Source: an uncultured Bacteroidales bacterium (GTDB lineage Bacteria; Bacteroidota; Bacteroidia; Bacteroidales; P3). From it: a stretch of 9,260 nt of DNA. The stretch covers positions 1 through 9,260 of the forward strand of contig CALCUN010000142.1 in the NCBI GenBank assembly GCA_937906975.1. The letters run 5' to 3'. Both the position numbers and the translations under genes were made by a program. The notes beneath the pieces are model-generated. The model was not told where the DNA came from. It did no database searches and saw nothing but the letters and a program-made list of their open reading frames with translations. This document shows positions 1-6,129 of this stretch, piece after piece. The stretch's first letter is position 1. Each line of letters begins with the position of its first letter.

Positions 1-3000
1 CCGCATACTGCTCTTACTTCTACTGTGTATGTTGTATTTGGTGTTAGGTCTGTTAGTGATTTTGTTGTAGTTGTAAGTGTTTCTGCTGCGCCAGAGTTTA
101 GTTTAAATTCGTATGCTTCTGCTGTGCCTGTCCATGTGATTTCAGCTGTTGTTTCTGTGATGTTGCTTACTGAAAGTGCGGTTGGTGCATCGCATGGCTG
201 AGGTTCTGGATCAGGGTCTGTGCCTCCTTCTCCTGCATTTGGATCATAAACTGTGATAGCATCTACTACTACTCCCCATGCTCCTACTCCCATTGATTCA
301 AAACCAACTTGGTATGTTGCTGTTGGGTTTGGTAATGCTATTGAGTCTAATACCCATTGTGAAACTGGTGTTGTGTATGTTGCAAGTGTAGTCCATTCTT
401 CTGTTTGGCTTGTTCTGTATTTAACAACTAAGTTATCTTGAGAGATTCCAAACATATCTGTTAATCCAAAGTTGAATTTAACGTATGGAGTTTCTAATGA
501 AGTTAAGTCTAACACAGGTGATTCTAATCTTGCTGAAAATCCTGATACTGCAGAGTGTTTCATCATTTTTGCTCCATCAACTGCTGGAAGCATAACTGGA
601 TCTGTACCGCTGTAAGATATAAGCCAATCTTCTTGTAACCAATTTCCTGAACCTGCTAATGTTGTTATTGTCCAACAGTCATAGGTTGTTTCAAAACTTT
701 CAAAGAATGGATATTCTGTTATTGGTGAACATGGCTCTGGTTCTGGATCTGGGTCTGTTACTGCAAGGGTTGTGAATGTTGTTGATACCCATTCTGAAAT
801 TTGTTCGCCACATATTGCTCTTACTTCTACTGTGATTGTAAAGTTATCTGGCAATCCTATTAATTGTTGGCTTGTTGTAGTAACTGTTTCTATTGCTCCT
901 CCGTTAAGTCTTATTTCATACGCATCTGCTGTTGCGTTCCATGAAACATCTGCTGAGTTTTCTGTAATGTTACTTACTGTTAAATCAGTTGGAGCTGCGC
1001 ATGGATTTTCTGGATCTGTTTCTCCTGGTTCAGCATCTAAATCATAAATTTGAATTGCATCAACAGATGCTCCCCAAGCTTCCGCTCCTATTACTCTAAA
1101 TGATATTTGATATGTTTCTGATGCTAAAGGTAATGCTACTGAATCTAATAACCAAGTTTCATTTGCAGTTGTATAAGATCTCAATGTTACCCAATCAGAT
1201 TCAGGAGTTGCTTTATATTCTACTATTACTTGTTCTGCAGCTCCGTTATAATCAGGATTTGCTACTGCATACTTCAAGTAAGGATTTGTCATTTCAGATA
1301 AATTAAATATTGGAGAAGTTAATCTTGCTTGTCCTGTGAAATAAGTAATTCTTGCACAGTATTGACCTTCGTAAACACCGATACTATTAGCTCCAGATAC
1401 ATTAACTCCCCAGTTATACGAACCTGAAATTTGTTGTGCTGACCAACAAACATCTTGGAAGTTATTTGCAGTATTGAATCCTTCAAAATAAGGGAATGTT
1501 TCTATTGTTGAACAAGCTGTTCTGAATGAAATCGTAGTTGATGCTGCTGATAATTCTCCATCACAATTAGTAACAACATACGCAGAGTATTGTGTCATTG
1601 GAGTAAGTTCTGTTAATGTGAAAGGAACTTCTGTTACTTCTACTTCTGTGTATTCTGTTTCTGAAGCAGATTTATAGTATAATAACCATGAAGATGCGTT
1701 TCCTGCATCCCAGTTAAATACTGCTTCTTCTGCTAAGGCTCCTGAGCAAGTAACGTTTGTAGGAGAAGGACAAGTATTTTCAACTATTGAAATATTATCT
1801 ATAGCTCCCGGTACTCCTGTTCCTGATGTTCCGTCATTATACCAATAGAATACTAATTGTTTTGTTGTATTTGCTAATTCTGCTGAAGCATAGTTTGCTG
1901 TTTCCCATTCTGTAACATTAACAGCTCTGTCTAAAATCACAGTACCTGAAGGTACACCATTTAAATTTGTTAAATCTGCTGAAGCATCACATAATACTAC
2001 TGATAAAAAGTCGTATATAGAACTCCAACTTTGTTCTCCGCCTGATTTGTATTGGAATGAAATTGAATATTCTGGTGCATCACCAAATACTATAGGCATA
2101 ACAATCCAGCTTCTTGATAGATTTTGTTCTGTTGTATAAGCATAAGTTGAGTTGTTGTTTGAAATGTATAAAGAAGTTTGTTCTTCGTCTTCGTTTTCTG
2201 AATTTACAACTCCTGTACCAGAACCTACCATCCATTGATTTGTTCCTGAACCATAAAATTCTGCAGCAAATGGATTGCTTTCTAAATCTTGGAAATCTTG
2301 GTAGTAAGGAAATTCTGCAACAGGAACAGCTGTTGTTCTGAATGTAATTATTGATGTTTGTGAATAGTTTTCTGATATTCCACAGTCTGTTTGTATATAA
2401 AAGCTATATGATGTTGCTTGGTTTAAATCTGTAAGTGTTATGCTTTGTTCTGTTGTTGAGATTTCATTGTATTCTTCTTCTGTTTCTGATTTGTAGTAGA
2501 ACAACCATGCGCTATGTGATTCGTCTTCATCAACCCAAGTAATAGTTGCTTCTGAGTCTGTTATTCCTGTTACTGTTATGCTTGATGATTGTGGTGCTGG
2601 ACATAGAGGGATTGGCTCTACAGTAAAGTCGTCTAAGTTCCAAGATTCGCCTGCATTTGCTGCAACATATTTCAAAGCCATTCTTGCTGATTCTGCATCT
2701 ACATCTGCGTATGAGTATGGTCCTACCATAACAGATGATGCTCTACTTAAACCTGCTTGTGGTAATACAACTGTTTCTAATGGAACAAAAGAAGCTGTAT
2801 CTGTTGGGTCTGTTACGTATCCTACTTGGAATGTTCCTGCTCCTTCTACTGTTGCTGAAGTTGTGTTAGCATAGAATGATAATTGTTGTGTAGTAATATC
2901 TTGTGCAAATTCAGGTAATACTAAGAATCCATTACCTTTAAATTCTAATGTTACTTGTCCTGAATGTGCTGAACCTGCATATCCTTCATGATAAATACGA

Positions 3001-3899
3001 GGGAATGTTCCGTTGTAAGCGCCACCTGTTGATTGAAGTACAGACCAACAACTAAACATTAAGTTTGCTGCTTCTTGATTTCCAAGTACACTTTCAAAAT
3101 CTTCAAACCAAATTATATCTTCTATCGGAGCACATCCTGTTGTAAATGTAACAATATCTGAATATTGACTAAGCTCATCGTCCTCACATACTGATTGGAG
3201 TCTTGCTTTATACATTGTGGCAGGCATTAAATCTGTTAAAGTAAATATTGTATCATCAACTTGTGCAACTTCTGCATTTGCCCAATCTTGATTTGTTGGT
3301 ACAACTTCAATATTGTATGCAAGTGAAGTTTCATCTTGTGCCCAAGTAAAATCTACTGTTGTAGATGATGTAACTGCAGCAAGACCTGTTGGTTTAGGGC
3401 AAGTTACTTCTTCTAAAGTTACTGCATCTATGAATGTTCCTGAACCAGAATTTGGAGTTAAGTTAAATGATACATAAATTTCTTGGCCTGCAAATGAGCC
3501 TAAATTAACTTCTTTCAAAAAGAAACCTGAACTGCTACCTGGGTAAGCAACAGAATAGACTTCTTGCCAAACTGGTTCTTCTAATGAAGTTGCAACTTCA
3601 ATAGTAAAAACATTCAAATGAGCGTAAGTTGGGTAATCTGCGCCCATGTAAAATGTAAGGGTAGTTGTTGCTTCAGCAGTATATGCTGGCATAATCATTC
3701 TACCATTAGATCCTCCCCAAGACAGAAAAGCGCATTTATCACCATCGTATGCTCTTGATGTAGACTGCGTCCATGAACCTGTTATAGTCCAATCCTCTGG
3801 TGGGAAAGTACCCTCAAAACTCTCATAAATTGATTGAGAGTTTCCTTGGAACATAGCAAAAAATGCTAAGACCAATGTCAATAATAATTGTTTTTTCAT
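1..3899 (-). CDS. Large secreted modular adhesin-like protein (J-domain/Fn3 repeats), 3' end outside window
   Basis: I translated this frame codon by codon from ATG at 3899 to the left edge: 1299 codons with no stop, so the C-terminus is missing. The N-terminus is an export signal: MKKQ, the hydrophobic run LLLTLVLAFFAMF, then GNSQ as a likely cleavage site; no lipobox Cys. Modules follow with approximate residue limits: J1 23-166, Fn3-1 167-254, J2 256-432, Fn3-2 433-521, J3 526-709, Fn3-3 710-795, J4 796-955, Fn3-4 967-1045, J5 1057-1222, Fn3-5 from 1236 (cut). J domains open with FPYYQDF/FPYFEGF/YPFFESF-type strands and close with AWGxxVDAIxxYD-like strands, as in the cleaved-adhesin (PF07675)/choice-of-anchor J family. 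Fn3 domains open with CxxPT and end near a second Cys (VRAVC, VTNCDG), suggesting disulfides. Acidic Pro linkers (TDPDPEPEP) separate the last modules. The inferred role is cell-surface or secreted binding; the ligand is unknown. Bacteroidota proteins of this type often end in a sorting domain, which cannot be checked here. Confidence 0.88.
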   Translation of the reverse strand, partial: MKKQLLLTLVLAFFAMFQGNSQSIYESFEGTFPPEDWTITGSWTQSTSRAYDGDKCAFLSWGGSNGRMIMPAYTAEATTTLTFYMGADYPTYAHLNVFTIEVATSLEEPVWQEVYSVAYPGSSSGFFLKEVNLGSFAGQEIYVSFNLTPNSGSGTFIDAVTLEEVTCPKPTGLAAVTSSTTVDFTWAQDETSLAYNIEVVPTNQDWANAEVAQVDDTIFTLTDLMPATMYKARLQSVCEDDELSQYSDIVTFTTGCAPIEDIIWFEDFESVLGNQEAANLMFSCWSVLQSTGGAYNGTFPRIYHEGYAGSAHSGQVTLEFKGNGFLVLPEFAQDITTQQLSFYANTTSATVEGAGTFQVGYVTDPTDTASFVPLETVVLPQAGLSRASSVMVGPYSYADVDAESARMALKYVAANAGESWNLDDFTVEPIPLCPAPQSSSITVTGITDSEATITWVDEDESHSAWLFYYKSETEEEYNEISTTEQSITLTDLNQATSYSFYIQTDCGISENYSQTSIITFRTTAVPVAEFPYYQDFQDLESNPFAAEFYGSGTNQWMVGSGTGVVNSENEDEEQTSLYISNNNSTYAYTTEQNLSRSWIVMPIVFGDAPEYSISFQYKSGGEQSWSSIYDFLSVVLCDASADLTNLNGVPSGTVILDRAVNVTEWETANYASAELANTTKQLVFYWYNDGTSGTGVPGAIDNISIVENTCPSPTNVTCSGALAEEAVFNWDAGNASSWLLYYKSASETEYTEVEVTEVPFTLTELTPMTQYSAYVVTNCDGELSAASTTISFRTACSTIETFPYFEGFNTANNFQDVCWSAQQISGSYNWGVNVSGANSIGVYEGQYCARITYFTGQARLTSPIFNLSEMTNPYLKYAVANPDYNGAAEQVIVEYKATPESDWVTLRSYTTANETWLLDSVALPLASETYQISFRVIGAEAWGASVDAIQIYDLDAEPGETDPENPCAAPTDLTVSNITENSADVSWNATADAYEIRLNGGAIETVTTTSQQLIGLPDNFTITVEVRAICGEQISEWVSTTFTTLAVTDPDPEPEPCSPITEYPFFESFETTYDCWTITTLAGSGNWLQEDWLISYSGTDPVMLPAVDGAKMMKHSAVSGFSARLESPVLDLTSLETPYVKFNFGLTDMFGISQDNLVVKYRTSQTEEWTTLATYTTPVSQWVLDSIALPNPTATYQVGFESMGVGAWGVVVDAITVYDPNAGEGGTDPDPEPQPCDAPTALSVSNITETTAEITWTGTAEAYEFKLNSGAAETLTTTTKSLTDLTPNTTYTVEVRAVC
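9..1001 (-). repeat. Tandem coding repeat: two most similar J-Fn3 modules, about 807 nt period
   Basis: Fn3-4 (first Cys, residue 967) and Fn3-5 (first Cys, residue 1236) are 269 residues apart and closely alike: CAAPTDLTVSNITEN against CDAPTALSVSNITET, and ITVEVRAIC against YTVEVRAVC. At DNA level, bases 9-27 and 816-834 are an identical 19-base run, exactly 807 bases (269 codons) apart. The Glu/Asp-Pro linker DNA also recurs nearly unchanged at 202-221 and 739-758. This is seen directly. A recent module duplication is the simplest explanation. Confidence 0.75.
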
Positions 3900-3951
3900 G
3901 ATACTTTTTGTTTTTGTTATTATTTTTTTATTAATAATTCACTGAGACTGA

Positions 3952-3983
3952 CAAAATTACTTCATTTTATCTATCCTACAAAA
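3952..3983 (-). promoter_or_regulatory. Bacteroidota-type promoter of the modular surface protein gene
   Basis: Read on the minus strand, TTTTG (3983-3979) is followed after exactly 19 nt by TAATTTTG (3959-3952). This fits the Bacteroidota primary-sigma consensus, -33 TTG and -7 TAnnTTTG. Transcription would start near 3946, giving a leader of about 45-50 nt that is A/T-rich, has no Shine-Dalgarno sequence and ends in AAAAAGTATC before the ATG. The match and spacing are seen; promoter activity is inferred. Confidence 0.72.
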
Positions 3984-3989
3984 TTTTTT

Positions 3990-4036
3990 CTAAGAAAAAA
4001 TAAAATAAAGCTAAGAAAAAAATAATTTTTTCTTAG
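3990..4036. repeat. Three copies of CTAAGAAAAAA (two direct, one inverted) upstream of the promoter
   Basis: CTAAGAAAAAA occurs at 3990-4000 and 4011-4021 in the same direction, start to start 21 nt (two helical turns). A third, inverted copy lies at 4026-4036. The second and third copies form a perfect 11-bp inverted repeat with a 4-base spacer. The cluster ends 7 nt upstream of the -33 element of the surface-protein promoter. It could be a regulator site, a phased A-tract (UP-like, bent DNA) element, or chance in AT-rich DNA; the arrangement argues somewhat against chance. Confidence 0.6.
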
Positions 4037-4057
4037 GAATATTTTGATAAAGCAAAG

Positions 4058-4097
4058 AAAAAAAGGGGCGACTCTTTTGAAAAAGTCGCCCCTTTTT
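4058..4097 (-). terminator. Intrinsic terminator of the dapA-fba operon
   Basis: The perfect 9-bp GC-rich stem ggggcgact (4065-4073) / agtcgcccc (4084-4092) has a 10-nt loop. On the minus strand it is followed by seven U (complement of A 4058-4064), and outer A/T pairs could extend the stem. It lies 16 nt past the aldolase stop codon and stands out sharply from the AT-rich surroundings. It insulates the downstream surface-protein gene, which has its own promoter. A plus-strand T5 run (4093-4097) would allow weak bidirectional activity, but no plus-strand gene reads into it. Confidence 0.9.
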
Positions 4098-4112
4098 AAA
4101 TGTCTTTATTTT

Positions 4113-5105
4113 TTATGCTTTTTGAGCAGAACCTAACACGTTAATGATTTTGTGTTCGTATAATGCTTTCAAATTATCTCTTGCTGGTCCTAAATATTTT
4201 CTTGGGTCAAATTCAGCAGGCTTTTCTGCTAAAACTTGTCTTACGGCTGCAGTCATCACAATACGTCCATCAGAGTCAATATTCACTTTACAAACTGCTG
4301 ATTTTGCTGCTTGGCGTAATTGTTCTTCTGGAATACCGATTGCATCTTTCATTGCACCACCATATTTGTTTACTATTGCAACTTGATCTTGTGGAACAGA
4401 TGAAGAACCGTGAAGAACGATAGGGAATCCTGGTATTCTCTTTTCTATTTCTGCCAATATGTCGAAACGCAATGGCGGTGGGATAAGAACACCGTCTTCA
4501 TTTCTTGTACATTGTTCAGGACGGAATTTATTTGCTCCGTGAGATGTTCCAATAGATATTGCTAATGAATCAACGCCTGTTTTCTTTACAAAATCCTCTA
4601 CGTCTTCTGCCTTTGTATATGTGCTATGTTCTGCAGAAACTTCGTCTTCTACTCCTGCCAATACTCCTAATTCTCCCTCTACTGTTACATCAAATTGATG
4701 TGCGTAATCAACAACTTTTTTTGTTAGCGCAACATTTTCTTCGTATGGCAAGTGTGAGCCATCTATCATTACAGAAGAAAATCCGTATTCTATACAAGAC
4801 TTACAGATTTCAAAGCTATCACCGTGGTCTAAGTGCAATACGATTGGAATATTACAGCCTAATTCTTTTGCATACTCAACTGCTCCTTGCGCCATGTAGC
4901 GTAGAAGAGTTTGGTTAGCATATTTTCTTGCTCCTGCTGAGACTTGTAATATTACTGGGCTCTTTTGTGCAACGCAAGCTTGGATAATGGCTTGTAATTG
5001 TTCCATATTATTGAAATTGAACGCAGGAATTGCATATCCTCCTTGCATTGCTTTGGCAAATATCTCTCTTGAGTTTACCAAACCTAAGTCTTTATAATTT
5101 ACCAT
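4113..5105 (-). CDS. fba: Class II fructose-bisphosphate aldolase
   Basis: This 330-residue zinc-dependent aldolase interconverts fructose 1,6-bisphosphate with dihydroxyacetone phosphate and glyceraldehyde 3-phosphate in glycolysis and gluconeogenesis, in the cytoplasm. Class II motifs appear in order: GGYAIPAFNFNN (22-33), HLDHGDSFE (91-99) with catalytic D93 and zinc ligand H94, VEGELG (142-147), the mobile-loop acidic stretch GVEDE (151-155), GTSHG (186-190) with zinc ligand H189, LHGSS (231-235) with zinc ligand H232, and the substrate-binding loop KVNIDSD (273-279). Length is normal and nothing is missing. The ATG lies 6 nt after the dapA stop with no separate promoter visible, so co-transcription with dapA is likely. 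A terminator follows directly. A tagatose-bisphosphate aldolase of the same superfamily is possible in principle, but no sugar-catabolic genes accompany it. Confidence 0.93.
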   Translation of the reverse strand: MVNYKDLGLVNSREIFAKAMQGGYAIPAFNFNNMEQLQAIIQACVAQKSPVILQVSAGARKYANQTLLRYMAQGAVEYAKELGCNIPIVLHLDHGDSFEICKSCIEYGFSSVMIDGSHLPYEENVALTKKVVDYAHQFDVTVEGELGVLAGVEDEVSAEHSTYTKAEDVEDFVKKTGVDSLAISIGTSHGANKFRPEQCTRNEDGVLIPPPLRFDILAEIEKRIPGFPIVLHGSSSVPQDQVAIVNKYGGAMKDAIGIPEEQLRQAAKSAVCKVNIDSDGRIVMTAAVRQVLAEKPAEFDPRKYLGPARDNLKALYEHKIINVLGSAQKA

Positions 5106-5111
5106 GATTAT

Positions 5112-6023
5112 TTATTTTTGAAGATTACTTGATTGAATGTTATTTACTATCATTTGAATTTTTGAATACAAGGATTTTGAAGCCTTAACTAAAGGAAGTC
5201 TTAGGTTGTTTTGACAAATACCAAGTATTTCTAAGGCTGCTTTTACTCCAACAGGGTTACCCTCCTCAAAAATCGCTTTTGAGAATGGTAAAAGCTCTTC
5301 GTGAATAACTTTTGCTTTCTTATAATTGGATTTTAAGCAGAAATTAACCATTTCGCTCATTTGTTGAGGTAGTGCATTCGCAGTTACAGAAATCACACCT
5401 TGCATTCCTAATGACATTAACGGCATTACCAAAGCGTCTTCACCAGAAACAACTGTGAAACCTTGTGGTTTGTTTGCCAAAATATCCATACACTGCATCA
5501 TATTACCAGAGGCTTCTTTTATTCCTATAATATTAGGAAAGTCATTTGCTAATTGCAAACAAGTTTCTGCTGTAATATTTACTCCTGTTCGTCCTGGAAC
5601 GTTGTAAAGTATTACAGGCACTGGAGAAGCCTCAGCTACTGCTTTATAATGTGCGTAAATACCTTTTTGACTTGGCTTATTATAATAAGGAGTAACAGAA
5701 AGGATTGCTGAAATATTAGTAAAATCAGTTTTCTTTATGTGATCTACCAAAGTTCTTGTGTCATTTCCTCCCATTCCCAAAACAATCGGCACTCTATTTG
5801 CCGTAGTTTCTATTGCAAACTCTAAACATGCCATAATTTCTTGATGATTTAGCGTAGGATATTCCGAAGTTGTACCCATACAAACCAAATAATCTACTCC
5901 TCCGTTTATAACATGTTCAATTAATTTCGCATAAGAAGTAAAATCAACGTTACCTTGCTTGTGAAAAGGCGTTACAAGAGCTACTCCTGTTCCTTGTATA
6001 TCAAATTTTTTCATTGTAACCAT
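5112..6023 (-). CDS. dapA: 4-hydroxy-tetrahydrodipicolinate synthase
   Basis: This 303-residue (beta/alpha)8 enzyme condenses pyruvate with aspartate semialdehyde, the first step committed to diaminopimelate and lysine. Family signatures seen: GVALVTPF (13-20), pyruvate-site GTTSE (50-54; T51/T52 correspond to E. coli T44/T45), TPYYNKPSQ (111-119; Y114 matches Y107), ILYNVPGRTG (138-147; Y140 matches Y133, R145 matches R138) and IKEASG (168-173) with Schiff-base K169. The motif is GTTSE rather than the commoner GTTGE or GTTAE, a mild variant. All catalytic residues are present, so I prefer DapA over N-acetylneuraminate lyase or other family members. The start is ATG 6023; an in-frame ATG at 6014 (MKKFDIQG) is an equally plausible start and would give a longer leader from the mapped promoter. 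It is followed after 6 nt by the aldolase gene. Confidence 0.92.
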   Translation of the reverse strand: MVTMKKFDIQGTGVALVTPFHKQGNVDFTSYAKLIEHVINGGVDYLVCMGTTSEYPTLNHQEIMACLEFAIETTANRVPIVLGMGGNDTRTLVDHIKKTDFTNISAILSVTPYYNKPSQKGIYAHYKAVAEASPVPVILYNVPGRTGVNITAETCLQLANDFPNIIGIKEASGNMMQCMDILANKPQGFTVVSGEDALVMPLMSLGMQGVISVTANALPQQMSEMVNFCLKSNYKKAKVIHEELLPFSKAIFEEGNPVGVKAALEILGICQNNLRLPLVKASKSLYSKIQMIVNNIQSSNLQK

Positions 6024-6038
6024 TTATTTAATAACCGA

Positions 6039-6070
6039 CAAAATTACAGAAAAAAAACAATCTGCCAAAA
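6039..6070 (-). promoter_or_regulatory. Bacteroidota-type promoter of dapA-fba
   Basis: On the minus strand, TTTTG (6070-6066), a 19-nt spacer and TAATTTTG (6046-6039) match the -33/-7 consensus. Core and spacing are identical to the surface-protein promoter, and the next bases (GTAATTTTGTC) are also shared. Transcription would start near 6033-6035, leaving a leader of only about 10-20 nt, too short for any leader regulation. Confidence 0.72.
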
Positions 6071-6099
6071 GAATTACGTTCTTTTTGAAAAAACATAGG

Positions 6100-6107
6100 T
6101 ATCTTTG
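6100..6107 (+). promoter_or_regulatory. -7 element of the histidine kinase-hemW promoter
   Basis: TATCTTTG is a perfect TAnnTTTG. A TTG at the expected -33 position (about 6077-6081) is not clear; the bases there read cgttc, so this is a half-recognised promoter. It stands back-to-back with the dapA promoter. It predicts a transcript starting near 6112-6114, which supports ATG 6130 as the kinase start and excludes the upstream TTG at 6085. Confidence 0.55.
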
Positions 6108-6129
6108 CATAAAATTTGAAAAACAAAAT

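Noticed and set aside
1..1050. CRISPR-like or simple-sequence repeats
   Set aside because: The recurring T/G/C-rich strings are coding repeats (Fn3 strands and Asp-Pro-Glu-Pro linkers) 807 nt apart in frame, with no short regular spacer pattern.
253..2874. Plus-strand open frames at 253-441, 772-1047, 1100-1306, 2114-2341 and 2578-2874
   Set aside because: All lie antisense to the continuous 1299-codon minus-strand frame, which encodes recognisable repeated domains. Their translations show no family motif, and the frames arise from the Ser/Thr-rich codons of the opposite strand.
1..3899. Possible frameshift or pseudogene in the surface-protein gene
   Set aside because: Full manual translation of every codon found no stop and no loss of domain pattern; it is open only because the window ends.
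1..3899. Gingipain or hemagglutinin A identity for the surface protein
   Set aside because: It shares the cleaved-adhesin-type domain, but there is no protease domain and the Fn3 alternation differs, so a specific gene name is unsupported.
4144..4918. Plus-strand open frames at 4144-4386, 4163-4423 and 4559-4918
   Set aside because: They are antisense to the aldolase gene, whose complete catalytic motif set is unambiguous. The shadow proteins are Leu-rich and featureless.
6024..6129. Lysine riboswitch or attenuator before dapA
   Set aside because: The predicted leader is about 10-20 nt, far too short, and no leader peptide or stem structure is visible.
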